DNA of 64,000 nucleotides from Neorhizobium huautlense (GTDB lineage: Bacteria; Pseudomonadota; Alphaproteobacteria; Rhizobiales; Rhizobiaceae), in NCBI RefSeq assembly GCF_002968575.1, contig NZ_PVBM01000002.1, positions 124,001-188,000 on the forward strand. Reading direction: 5' to 3'. A program made the translations under genes and the position numbers. The notes under the pieces were generated by a model. It saw only the letters and a list, made by a program, of their open reading frames with translations, had not been told where the DNA came from and did not search any database. Positions 38,300 through 46,484 of the stretch are shown here, one piece after another; position 1 is the stretch's first letter; each line of letters begins with the position of its first letter.

Positions 38300-38476
38300 A
38301 TGGCAAAACGGGAACTGATCGATATGGGCACGGACAAGCGCTATGTCCGACGTGATGACAACGGCCGCTTCAAGGAATCCGACGACGTCGGGCGCTCGCT
38401 GGCTCAGGATGTCCGCGAAAGCGCCAAGACGAAGACAAAGGTGGGCGAGGGCGATAGGGGCGACCGTCCGCGCTGA
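38300..38476 (+). CDS. Small hydrophilic protein of unknown function
   Basis: A 58-residue, highly charged protein beginning MAKRELIDMGTDKRYVRRD and ending GDRGDRPR, with no hydrophobic segment; probably disordered. Codon usage and a GGGAG site eight bases before the ATG support it as real, and proteins with this start are common in Rhizobiaceae. It ends 9 bp before the GTG start of xthA, so the two are probably co-translated. Function unknown. Confidence 0.75.
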   Translation: MAKRELIDMGTDKRYVRRDDNGRFKESDDVGRSLAQDVRESAKTKTKVGEGDRGDRPR

Positions 38477-38485
38477 CTGTGTCCG

Positions 38486-39259
38486 GTGAAGATCGCGACC
38501 TTCAATGTGAACGGCGTCAACGGGCGCCTGGATATCCTTCTCGATTGGCTTGAGGAGGCGCGGCCGGATGTCGTATGCCTGCAGGAATTGAAGGCGCCGC
38601 AGCAGAAGTTTCCACTTTCCGCCATCGAGAAGGCCGGATACGGCGCCATCTGGCATGGTCAGAAGAGCTGGAACGGCGTCGCCATTCTCGCTCACGACAC
38701 CGATCCGATAGAGACGCGGCGTGGCCTTCCCGAGAATATGGGCGATGAGCACAGCCGCTATATCGAAGCGGCTGTCGGGGGCGTGTTGATCGCATGCCTC
38801 TATGCGCCCAACGGCAATCCGGCGCCCGGACTTAAATTCGACTACAAGCTCGCCTGGTATCAGCGCTTCCTGATCCATGCCCGAGCTCTGCTGGATACAG
38901 GCGCTCCCGTTGTTCTCGCGGGTGACTACAACATCATTCCGACCGACCTTGACGTCTATGCGCCAGAACGATGGCGCGACGACGCGTTGTTTCGTCAGGA
39001 GGTGCGGGATGTTTTTATCGAGCTTCTAGATCAGGGTTGGACGGACGGGCTTCGCAGTCTCCATCCGGATGAGCGCATCTATACCTTCTGGGACTATTTC
39101 CGGAATGCCTGGGGTCGCGATGCCGGTCTCCGGCTTGATCACCTGCTGCTCAGCCCTTCGATCGCCGGCCGGCTGGAACATGCCGGCGTCGACCGCCATG
39201 TCCGCGGCAGGGATCATGCCAGCGATCACGCGCCGGCCTGGATAGAAATCTCCGACTAG
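38486..39259 (+). CDS. xthA: Exodeoxyribonuclease III
   Basis: AP endonuclease and 3'-5' exonuclease of base excision repair. The 257-residue protein shows MKIATFNVNGVNGR at the N-terminus, the metal-binding Glu in LQELKAP, the AGDYNIIPTDLDVY motif and the catalytic SDHAPAW near the C-terminus. The start is a GTG directly after the small gene, with no good ribosome site of its own, so translation probably depends on the upstream gene. Its stop shares a CTAG with the stop of the convergent GNAT gene. Confidence 0.95.
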   Translation: MKIATFNVNGVNGRLDILLDWLEEARPDVVCLQELKAPQQKFPLSAIEKAGYGAIWHGQKSWNGVAILAHDTDPIETRRGLPENMGDEHSRYIEAAVGGVLIACLYAPNGNPAPGLKFDYKLAWYQRFLIHARALLDTGAPVVLAGDYNIIPTDLDVYAPERWRDDALFRQEVRDVFIELLDQGWTDGLRSLHPDERIYTFWDYFRNAWGRDAGLRLDHLLLSPSIAGRLEHAGVDRHVRGRDHASDHAPAWIEISD

Positions 39260-40101
39260 GAGAGAGCGAGCGACATTTCGGATTGTGTCAGCCTGCTTTT
39301 GTGCCAGCCGATGCGCCGCATGAAGAGGTCGAGTTGGCCTTCCGGCACGTTCTCGATGATGTAGAGCTTGCGACCGGGATAACGGGCAGCGAGTGCATCG
39401 GCCAGCGCGCGACCGGCACCCTGGCGGCGATGGGCCGGGTCGACTGCAAAGCCATAGAAGCGTATGTCCTCGCCGCTGTCGTCGATCAGTGCAGCCGCCC
39501 GGCTTTCCAGTGCCATTCCTCTGAGAGGCGGGCCTGCCTGTCGAAAGGATGCGGGGTCCGTCTGCCAAGTGGGATCGGTATCCGAAAATCGCGACAGCAT
39601 GTCGACAGCTGTCCCGAGATCGCATTCCTCGGCCGGAGCGACATCCGGTACGGCAAGGGATGCAGCCCGGCTGAAGCCAATCAGCGTCCGCGTGATTTGA
39701 AAACCGAGCGACAGATAGAGATCGCACGCCTTGGTATTGGAATTGATGACTTCGAGGATCAGCTGCCTTTCGCCGCGGCTTCGAGCGGCGTTCATGGCCT
39801 CCTGCATGACGCGCCGGCCGAATCCCCTGGAACGGATGGTCGGGCCAACACCGAGCGCACTGATGCGCGAGCGGTCGCCTCGCCTCGAAATGAGCAGAAT
39901 GCCGGCGGGCCTGCCGCCGTCGAAGAATACTTCGCTGATGTCAGCGTCGACATCCTCCCGGGCGATACGAAGTGCCAAGGCCTCCGGCCTGACGCTGACC
40001 GGCACGACATAGCCGACGAAGCCTTCCGTAAAGGCCTTGGCCGCTTCATCCAGCGAACAGGCTGAAAGCGGGCGACGAGTGACGGCCGCATTCTGATCCA
40101 T
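39256..40101 (-). CDS. Double GNAT-domain N-acetyltransferase
   Basis: A 281-residue protein with two GNAT domains. The acetyl-CoA P-loops are SRGFGRR in the N-terminal domain (after GVGPTI) and RRQGAGRA in the C-terminal domain (after GFAVDPAH). Both appear complete, suggesting two active or one active and one structural domain. The ATG at 40101 precedes the first domain; the frame further upstream is antisense shadow. Downstream of the hydroxyacid dehydrogenase gene by 17 bp, so possibly co-transcribed with it. Substrate unknown. Confidence 0.88.
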   Translation of the reverse strand: MDQNAAVTRRPLSACSLDEAAKAFTEGFVGYVVPVSVRPEALALRIAREDVDADISEVFFDGGRPAGILLISRRGDRSRISALGVGPTIRSRGFGRRVMQEAMNAARSRGERQLILEVINSNTKACDLYLSLGFQITRTLIGFSRAASLAVPDVAPAEECDLGTAVDMLSRFSDTDPTWQTDPASFRQAGPPLRGMALESRAAALIDDSGEDIRFYGFAVDPAHRRQGAGRALADALAARYPGRKLYIIENVPEGQLDLFMRRIGWHKSRLTQSEMSLALS

Positions 40102-40118
40102 CGATTGTGCCTCCGGCG

Positions 40119-41072
40119 TTACAGCGCGTTGGTAGGACTGCCCTTTTCGAAGTTTTCTAGATGGCTGACGACTTGCGCCCAAAGCGTCTGCATTGCCTCG
40201 TCGCTCGCCCAAGCGACATGCGGCGTAACGATGACGTTTGGTCGGTCGAGGATCGTCAGCAGCGGATTGTTCGGCAAGGGAGGCTCCTTTGTCAGCACGT
40301 CGAAACCGGCACCGGCAATCAGCCCCTCGTCGAGTGCCGTTACCAGATCGGCTTCATTCACCAGCCCGCCGCGCGCCGTATTGATGATCAGCGGCTTCCG
40401 TTTCATCCGGCGGAATTCCTCTATCCCGATCAGGTTGCGGGTCGTCGGCGTGAGCGGCATATGGAAGCTGATGATATCGGCGGTCTCCAATACCTCGTCA
40501 AAGCCGGTGTAGCCGGGCTCGACAGTCTCTGCGTCCTTGCGGGCTGCGAAAACCGCCTTCATGCCGAAGGCGTCAGCGATTTTCGCCACGGACTTGCCGA
40601 GCGTGCCGCGCCCGAAAATGCCGAGCGTCGAGCCCGCGAGGTCGCGGATCGGATGCGTGAAGAAGCAGAACTGGTTGGCGCGCTGCCATTCGCCGCCGAT
40701 TACGTCCTGACGGAAGCCGACAATCGAGCGGCGCAGCGCAAAAATCAGCGCGAATGTGTGCTCGGGCACGGTATTGACGGCGTAGCCGCGCACATTGGAA
40801 ACGATTATGCCGCGTTCCTTGGCAAAGGCGAGATCGATCACGTCATAGCCGGTGGCGGCCACCGCAATCATCTTCAGCTTCGACGCACCGTCGATAGCCC
40901 CCTCGCGGACCGGCGCCTTGTTGGTGATGACGATGTCGGCATCGGCAATACGTGCGGGCACGTCCTCCGGTGCCGTTTTGCCGTATTCCACCCACTCATG
41001 CGCAAAGGCAGGCCGGGTAATCTCGACGGATGGCCCGATCGTGTCGCGGTCGAGAAGAACCACCTTCAGCAT
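40119..41072 (-). CDS. D-2-hydroxyacid dehydrogenase family protein
   Basis: A 317-residue NAD(P)-dependent oxidoreductase of the glycerate/phosphoglycerate/lactate dehydrogenase group. The nucleotide-binding motif GIFGRGTLGK is followed by the catalytic Arg in NTARGGLVNE, Glu in LTKEPP and His in VTPHVAW. It most resembles glycerate or hydroxypyruvate dehydrogenases, but specificity cannot be fixed. The ATG at 41072 starts MLKVVLLDRD, the usual first strand. Divergent from the FAD-dependent oxidoreductase gene, 113 bp away. Confidence 0.9.
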   Translation of the reverse strand: MLKVVLLDRDTIGPSVEITRPAFAHEWVEYGKTAPEDVPARIADADIVITNKAPVREGAIDGASKLKMIAVAATGYDVIDLAFAKERGIIVSNVRGYAVNTVPEHTFALIFALRRSIVGFRQDVIGGEWQRANQFCFFTHPIRDLAGSTLGIFGRGTLGKSVAKIADAFGMKAVFAARKDAETVEPGYTGFDEVLETADIISFHMPLTPTTRNLIGIEEFRRMKRKPLIINTARGGLVNEADLVTALDEGLIAGAGFDVLTKEPPLPNNPLLTILDRPNVIVTPHVAWASDEAMQTLWAQVVSHLENFEKGSPTNAL

Positions 41073-41185
41073 TGCCTGAAATCCCGCATGGATCAAATCC
41101 TCCCGTCGTCCAAAGCGCTGGCCGCATTCGATTTCTCGTATATCATCCTGCCCGCCATCCGGAAGGCAAAAGTGCGGAGAGGGGA

Positions 41186-42301
41186 ATGCGGGAGGTGCTG
41201 GAACTCGATTGCGTCGTCATCGGCGGCGGCGTGGTGGGGCTTGCAGTGGCGCGTGAACTGGCGATCGCCGGCCGCGACGTCGTGCTTCTCGAAGCCGAGC
41301 CGATGACCGGCAGCGTAACGTCTTCCCGCAACAGCGAAGTGCTCCATGCCGGTCTCTATTATCCGACCGGCAGCCTCAAGGCCGAGCTCTGCGTTGCCGG
41401 AAAACGCCGGCTCTACGAGTATTGCAGGGAGCGGCATATTCCGCACAAGCGATGCGGCAAGCTCATCGTCGCCTCCAGCGAGCCGGAGGTTGCCTATCTC
41501 GAAAAGCTTCTGAAGCAGGCAGATGCCAACGGAGTCGAGGACTGTTCCCTGATCGATGGCATGGATTTATCCCGGCTGGAGCCGCAGATCACGGGCTTCG
41601 CAGCTCTCGTCTCCCCTTCCACAGGCATCATCGATAGTCATCGTCTGATGGAAGCCTATATTGGCGATATCGAGGCTCGCGGCGGCACGATCGTGCTGAA
41701 TTCCCCCGTGCTGGGTGGAGAGCTTTTACCCGGTATCGTGCGGCTCCGGGTGGGTGGGCGCGATCCGGTCGAGGTCGAGGCCAGGCTGGTGGTGAATGCC
41801 GCTGGCTTGAACGCCTGGGCCGTGTCGGAAAGCATTCTCGGCCTTGAGCGAACGACGGTGCCGGAGCGCCATTACGCGAAAGGCTGCTATTTTTCACTTG
41901 CGGCCACGGCCCCCGCCGGACGATTGATCTATCCCGTTCCGGAGCCCGGCGGGCTTGGCGTGCATCTCACGCTCGATATGGCGGGACAGGTGAGGTTCGG
42001 TCCGGATGTCGAGTGGGTGGAGACGATCGACTATGACGTCGACCCTCGGCGAGCCGACAGGTTCTATGCTGCAATCCGCCGCTACTGGCCGGATCTGGCG
42101 GAGGGCGCGCTGCAGCCGGCCTATTCCGGCATGCGGCCCAAAGTGGTGGGGCCGGAAGCGGGAGGCGGCGGCGATTTCATCATTCAGGGACCGGACGCAA
42201 CCGGCCATCCCGCCTATGTCGCGCTTTACGGTATCGAATCCCCCGGCCTGACGGCCTCCATGGCGATCGCGGAGCGGGTTAGACGCCTGATGTTAGGCTG
42301 A
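41186..42301 (+). CDS. FAD-dependent L-2-hydroxyglutarate oxidase/dehydrogenase family protein
   Basis: A 371-residue DAO-fold flavoenzyme. The FAD motif VVIGGGVVGLAVARELA is at the N-terminus, followed by the family-typical SSRNSEVLHAGLYYPTGSLK and CGKLIVA, which closely resemble E. coli LhgO. LhgO-type enzymes oxidise L-2-hydroxyglutarate to 2-oxoglutarate and feed electrons to quinone. GGAGAGGGGA precedes the ATG at 41186. The divergent neighbour also acts on a 2-hydroxyacid, so the two may share control. A related 2-hydroxyacid substrate is possible. Confidence 0.85.
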   Translation: MREVLELDCVVIGGGVVGLAVARELAIAGRDVVLLEAEPMTGSVTSSRNSEVLHAGLYYPTGSLKAELCVAGKRRLYEYCRERHIPHKRCGKLIVASSEPEVAYLEKLLKQADANGVEDCSLIDGMDLSRLEPQITGFAALVSPSTGIIDSHRLMEAYIGDIEARGGTIVLNSPVLGGELLPGIVRLRVGGRDPVEVEARLVVNAAGLNAWAVSESILGLERTTVPERHYAKGCYFSLAATAPAGRLIYPVPEPGGLGVHLTLDMAGQVRFGPDVEWVETIDYDVDPRRADRFYAAIRRYWPDLAEGALQPAYSGMRPKVVGPEAGGGGDFIIQGPDATGHPAYVALYGIESPGLTASMAIAERVRRLMLG

Positions 42302-42313
42302 ACCTCGAAGATA

Positions 42314-42344
42314 CCCCCTCATCCGGCCCTTCGGGGTGAGGGGG
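42314..42344. repeat. Palindromic intergenic element (8-bp stem)
   Basis: CCCCCTCA and TGAGGGGG flank a loop that itself has CCGG..CCCTTCGGGG. The sequence resembles the dispersed intergenic palindromes of rhizobial genomes. It lies between the ends of two convergent genes and could also act as a terminator. Confidence 0.5.
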
Positions 42345-42362
42345 CAGCGTTAAGCGACTATC

Positions 42363-43289
42363 TCAAAACGCCGCCCGCTTGTCCCGCTTCGCCAGCCGGC
42401 CAAGCAAGTAGTCCACCTCCGCCTTCGCGGCGGCCGACAGCATCTGCGCCGGCTTGCGCTGCACGTCCGTGGCGATAACGCCGCGCCGCTTCAGCACATG
42501 CTTGCGCACGGCAAGCCCGACGCCCAACTGCTGTTCGTAACGGATCAGCGGCAGATGGGCGTCGAAGAGGTCGTGGGCCTCGTCCCGCTTCCCGTCCGCA
42601 AAGAGGCCGACGAGTTCCGTCAGCATGTCCGGGAAACCATAACCGGTCATTGCGCCGTCGGCGCCGCGCTCGGGTTCGAAATCGAGGAACATGCCGCCAT
42701 TACCGCAGAGGATCGAGAACGGCCGCAATTCGCCGGCCTTCTGCAGGGTGCGGAGCCTGGAGATCTTTTCGAGCCCCGGCCAGTCCTCGTGCTTCAGCAT
42801 CAGGCAGGACGGATAGTTGGAAATGATCTTCGCGATCACGCCGGGCGACATCACGACGGTCAGCGTCAGCGGGTAATCCTGCAGCACCCAGGGCACGTCT
42901 TCGCCGACTGCTTCGACGGCGCCGGCGAAGTAATTAACTATCTGGTCGTCGGTGCGGAGCGACGGCGGCGGTGCGATCATCACCCCTGCCGCTCCCATTT
43001 CCATGGAATCGCGCGCCAGGGACCGCATGCCGGCAAAGCCCGGTGCCGAGACGCCGACGATCACCGGTACCTTGGCGTGCGAGACGACGCGTTTGACGAT
43101 TGCCCGGCTCTCCTCCGGCTCAAGCTTGGGCGCTTCGCCCATGATGCCGAGGATGGTAATGCCGGTGCAGCCGCTTTCCTGGTAAAAGTCGGTCAACCGG
43201 TCGACCGAGTTGAAGTCAATTGCCCCGTTTTCCAGGAACGGAGTGGTCGCAATTGCATAGACGCCTTTGGATTCCACGCTGAATGTCAT
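42363..43289 (-). CDS. Dihydrodipicolinate synthase family aldolase/dehydratase (not DapA)
   Basis: A 308-residue class I TIM-barrel lyase of the DapA/NanA family. The Schiff-base Lys (166, in LMLKHED) and Tyr139 (LQDYP) are present. The DapA motif GTTGE reads GIMGE, so the Thr pair needed by true dihydrodipicolinate synthase is missing. It should cleave or dehydrate another 2-oxoacid. The start overlaps the stop of the RraA-like gene (ATGA), forming a two-gene operon. Substrate unknown. Confidence 0.88.
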   Translation of the reverse strand: MTFSVESKGVYAIATTPFLENGAIDFNSVDRLTDFYQESGCTGITILGIMGEAPKLEPEESRAIVKRVVSHAKVPVIVGVSAPGFAGMRSLARDSMEMGAAGVMIAPPPSLRTDDQIVNYFAGAVEAVGEDVPWVLQDYPLTLTVVMSPGVIAKIISNYPSCLMLKHEDWPGLEKISRLRTLQKAGELRPFSILCGNGGMFLDFEPERGADGAMTGYGFPDMLTELVGLFADGKRDEAHDLFDAHLPLIRYEQQLGVGLAVRKHVLKRRGVIATDVQRKPAQMLSAAAKAEVDYLLGRLAKRDKRAAF

Positions 43290-43993
43290 TTCTGGCTGTC
43301 CTTCCAGGCCTGATAACGGGCCTTGGTTTCGGCATTCATGGGGTAAAGACCAGGCAGCGGTACGCCCCGATCGACTTCGGTCATGATCCAGGCTTCCATG
43401 CGCTCCTGTTCCGGAGCTTCTGCCAGCACCGCATCGAGAAGCTTTGCGGGAATCAGAACGGCACCGTCCTCGTCCACGACGACGATGTCGTCCGGAAACA
43501 CGGCAACACCACCGCAGGAAATCGGCTCCTGCCAGCCGACGAAGGTGAGGCCGGCGACCGACGGCGGCGCGGCAATACCATTGCACCAGACCTTCATGCC
43601 GCTGCCGAAAACACCTTCCGCATCGCGCAACACGCCGTCGGTAATCAGGCCTGCAACGCCGCGCTTGGCCATGCGGGCGCAGAGGATGTCGCCGAAAATA
43701 CCGGCATCGGTCACGCCGAGCGCGTCGGCCACGGCCACGCACCCTTCCGGCATGGCTTCAATCGCGGCGCGGGTGGAGATCGGCGAAGACCAGCTTTCCG
43801 GCGTCGCGAGATCCTCGCGTGCCGGTACGAAGCGCAGCGTGAAAGCCTTGCCCACGACGCGGCCCTGGCCGGCCTTCAGCGGCTTGGTGCCACGCATCCA
43901 GACGTTTCGCAGCCCCTTCTTCAAAAGCACCGTGGTGAGCGTGGCGGTGGAAACGCTTTTGAGCGTCTCGGTGATGTCAGGGTCCAGCGACAT
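43286..43993 (-). CDS. RraA-like protein (possible 4-hydroxy-4-methyl-2-oxoglutarate-type aldolase)
   Basis: A 235-residue protein of the RraA/HMG-aldolase fold. GDILCARMAKRG and TDGVLRD (Arg123, Asp124) are the substrate and metal motifs of class II pyruvate aldolases of this family, which split 4-hydroxy-2-oxoacids or decarboxylate oxaloacetate; the RNase E inhibitor RraA lacks some of these. GAGGAG precedes the ATG at 43993. It is co-transcribed with the DapA-like gene, which points to a small catabolic pathway ending in pyruvate. Confidence 0.87.
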   Translation of the reverse strand: MSLDPDITETLKSVSTATLTTVLLKKGLRNVWMRGTKPLKAGQGRVVGKAFTLRFVPAREDLATPESWSSPISTRAAIEAMPEGCVAVADALGVTDAGIFGDILCARMAKRGVAGLITDGVLRDAEGVFGSGMKVWCNGIAAPPSVAGLTFVGWQEPISCGGVAVFPDDIVVVDEDGAVLIPAKLLDAVLAEAPEQERMEAWIMTEVDRGVPLPGLYPMNAETKARYQAWKDSQK

Positions 43994-44136
43994 GAATTCT
44001 CCTCGGGAATTTCTTTGGACCGCCACGGCCGGCGGCGGGCGATATTCCTTCGACCTGCTTCCGTCGTCAAGGAACAAGCGGAGGTATCCCGCGGGGCCAG
44101 AATGGCGTAACCGGCCATCATTAAGGATGCGCTAAA

Positions 44137-44151
44137 TTAAGCCTCGCTTAA
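44137..44151. promoter_or_regulatory. Perfect CtrA-type box upstream of the GH25 gene
   Basis: TTAA, seven bases, TTAA: an exact full CtrA site, 23 bp before the GH25 start. A further TTAA lies just downstream. Divergent from the RraA-like gene. Confidence 0.6.
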
Positions 44152-44174
44152 GGTTAAGGACTTACTCTCCTCGA

Positions 44175-45068
44175 ATGGACAAGGGGATTTTCCGATTGGC
44201 CACTGCGCTGGCCGCCCTCGCATTCAACCTCGTAAGCCCCGCCGACGGGCTCGCCGGGCAAAAGCAGGTGTGGCGGGATACCAATGCCCCTCTCGTCATC
44301 GACGCCTACGAACTCAACGTCATCGATTGGCGGAAACTCCTCACCGACAAACGTATAGCCGGCTTCATCCACAAGGCCTCCGACGGGCTTCCGGAAAGCT
44401 ACAGCTGCACCGGAAAACATGGCGGCGATACGGTTGCGCACTGCAAGACGATGTGGCGGAAGTATGCGGTGAGCCGTGAACTCTACCAGACGCGTCGCCT
44501 CGTCGCTCGTGGCGCCGGCCTCCTCTGGGGCGCCTATCATCTTGCGCGGCCGGGAAATCCGATTGACCAGGCAAATCATTTTCTCGATTATGCGGAGCCG
44601 GACGACAAGGATCTCATGGTTCTCGACCTTGAGGACCTGGACGACAAGTTCATGTCGCTCGAGGATGCCGAAATTTTTGCGCGGCATCTGAAGGCGAGAA
44701 CCGGCCGCTACCCCATTCTCTATACGAACCACAGCGTCGCCCGATACATCGCGGCCCGGCGCAACGACTACAAGCTGTTGTCCCGGCTTCCGATCTGGTA
44801 CGCCCGCTACAAGCCGGATGTTGCCCAGGTATTTCCGATGGGAAGCTGGTCGAACTACTTTCTCTGGCAGTTTTCGTCTTCATCGAACTGCTCGAAGCGG
44901 CATTGCCCGTACCGCGTCCCCGGAACCTCCACGGACATCGACGTCAATGTCGCCGGTATGGGTCTCGATGATCTGAAACGTGTCTGGGCAAAAGGCGAGC
45001 TTCTGCCGTCCAATACGCCTGATCCGGCGCTGATCGCAGAAGCGGACTTGCCCTACCGTCCATTCTGA
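44175..45068 (+). CDS. Exported GH25 (lysozyme-type) muramidase
   Basis: A 297-residue secreted protein with a signal peptide (about 1-28, ending GLAG) and a glycoside hydrolase family 25 domain. The active-site start VIDAYELNVIDW (Asp43), the acidic pair in LVLDLEDL and the late STDIDVN match GH25, which cleaves peptidoglycan between N-acetylmuramic acid and N-acetylglucosamine. The ATG at 44175 is used; a TTG at 44196 with AAGGGG upstream is an alternative that still encodes a signal peptide. The CtrA box just upstream suggests cell-cycle control of a wall-remodelling enzyme. Confidence 0.88.
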   Translation: MDKGIFRLATALAALAFNLVSPADGLAGQKQVWRDTNAPLVIDAYELNVIDWRKLLTDKRIAGFIHKASDGLPESYSCTGKHGGDTVAHCKTMWRKYAVSRELYQTRRLVARGAGLLWGAYHLARPGNPIDQANHFLDYAEPDDKDLMVLDLEDLDDKFMSLEDAEIFARHLKARTGRYPILYTNHSVARYIAARRNDYKLLSRLPIWYARYKPDVAQVFPMGSWSNYFLWQFSSSSNCSKRHCPYRVPGTSTDIDVNVAGMGLDDLKRVWAKGELLPSNTPDPALIAEADLPYRPF

Positions 45069-45088
45069 ACCGTCACATGGTGTGAAAA

Positions 45089-45164
45089 TGGTGCCGCTTA
45101 CGTGACTCGAACACGTGACCCCATCATTACGAATGATGTGCTCTACCGACTGAGCTAAAGCGGC
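45089..45164 (-). tRNA. tRNA-Thr(CGT)
   Basis: On the minus strand the cloverleaf is complete: GCCGCTT/AAGCGGC acceptor, GCTC/GAGC D-arm, anticodon stem CATCA/TGATG with loop TTCGTAA (anticodon CGT, template bases 45129-45131), T-arm with TTCGAGT. Discriminator A and encoded CCA. Reads ACG codons. Confidence 0.96.
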
Positions 45165-45288
45165 ACGGGCAGCGGACGGCTCGGCCGGGCTGCGAGTGAT
45201 GCGGCTGATACAGGCAATGATCTGCAATTTCAAGCCGTGATTTGACCCGGTCTGCGATTTTCCTGTCGGCTGCGGCCGGAACCCGCGC

Positions 45289-46245
45289 TCAAAGCGCGAG
45301 CCGCTTCCGTGCCGCCTCGTATTCCCGCTCGAGCCGATCGACAAGCTCAGCGACGGGAACCACTGCTTTCACCGCGCCCACGCCTTGTCCGGCACCCCAG
45401 ATTTCCTTCCAGGCCTTCGGTCCGCTCACCGCCTGGTCGAAATCCATCTTGGTGGGATCGGCGACCGGCAGAGCGTCGGGATCCATGCCCATCGCCTTGA
45501 TCGAGCCTTTCAGATAGTTGCCGTGAACGCCGGTGAAGTAGTTGGAATAGACGATGTCGGCGGCGTTCGAATCGGCAATCATCTGCTTGTAGGCGTCGAC
45601 CGCGCGGGCCTCCTTAGTGGCGATGAAGGGCGAACCGATATAGGCCATGTCGGCGCCCATTGCCTGTGCTGCGAGAATGCCGCCGCCCGTCGCGATCGCT
45701 CCGGCCAGCAACAAAGGCCCGTCGAACCATTCACGGATTTCCTGGACAAGCGCAAAGGGCGAAAGCGTTCCGGCATGGCCTCCGGCGCCTGCGGCAACGG
45801 CGATCAATCCATCTGCGCCTTTACGGATTGCCGAATTCGCGTGCCGGTTGTTGATGATGTCATGCAGCACGATGCCGCCGTAGGAATGCACCGCCGCATT
45901 GACCTCGGGTACGGCGCCAAGCGACGAGATGACGATGGGCACCTTGTATTTCACGCACATCATCAGGTCATGTTCCAGCCGCTTGTTGGACGTGTGTACG
46001 ATCTGGTTTACGGCGAAGGGCGCGGAAGGCTTTTCAGGATTGGCGGCATCGTAGGCGGCGAGATCCTCGGTGATCATCGCGAGCCATTCGTCGAGCTGGC
46101 TTTCCGGCCGCGCATTAAGCGCCGGAAAGGCGCCGATGACACCTGCCTTGCATTGCGCCAGCGTCAGTTCCGGATGAGAGATGATGAAAAGTGGTGACGC
46201 GATCACGGGCAGACGCAGCCTGTCCCTGAGGATTGCTGGAAGCAT
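45289..46245 (-). CDS. Nitronate monooxygenase family protein (2-nitropropane dioxygenase-like)
   Basis: A 318-residue FMN-dependent TIM-barrel enzyme. The phosphate/FMN-binding features AAGAGGHAG and GAIATGGGILAA are clear, as is the N-terminal MxxLxLPVIASPLF. Family members oxidise nitronates, or act on propionate-3-nitronate; many detoxify or take part in acyl metabolism. The ATG at 46245 has GGAGG nine bases upstream. The operator-like motif immediately upstream is shared with fadD, hinting at a role in acyl-CoA or branched-chain degradation. Confidence 0.9.
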   Translation of the reverse strand: MLPAILRDRLRLPVIASPLFIISHPELTLAQCKAGVIGAFPALNARPESQLDEWLAMITEDLAAYDAANPEKPSAPFAVNQIVHTSNKRLEHDLMMCVKYKVPIVISSLGAVPEVNAAVHSYGGIVLHDIINNRHANSAIRKGADGLIAVAAGAGGHAGTLSPFALVQEIREWFDGPLLLAGAIATGGGILAAQAMGADMAYIGSPFIATKEARAVDAYKQMIADSNAADIVYSNYFTGVHGNYLKGSIKAMGMDPDALPVADPTKMDFDQAVSGPKAWKEIWGAGQGVGAVKAVVPVAELVDRLEREYEAARKRLAL

Positions 46246-46263
46246 GCGGAAAAGAACCTCCGA

Positions 46264-46284
46264 TTGACGTTTACGCAAACGTAA
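46264..46284. promoter_or_regulatory. Operator-like motif upstream of the nitronate monooxygenase gene
   Basis: TTGACGTTTACGCAAACGTAA, which contains two overlapping TTnACGTnnACGTnAA-like elements, starts 19 bp before the gene. The first 16 bases match 14 of 16 of the fadD site (reverse strand). Confidence 0.6.
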
Positions 46285-46484
46285 GTCTGTCTAGCAGATC
46301 GGGTCGCGCAGGAAAAGCCGGTGGAAAAATTTCGGAACATTTGTTGCTCATTTCTTCCGGGAGCGCATGAGACATAACCTGACCTTATTTTTCAGCAGTG
46401 TGCGGCGCTTGCAGTTCCGCGTGAGAGAGGTTACCGAAACGTAAACTCCCGCGTATTGGGGAATGAGTAGAAGAAGGACCGGCA

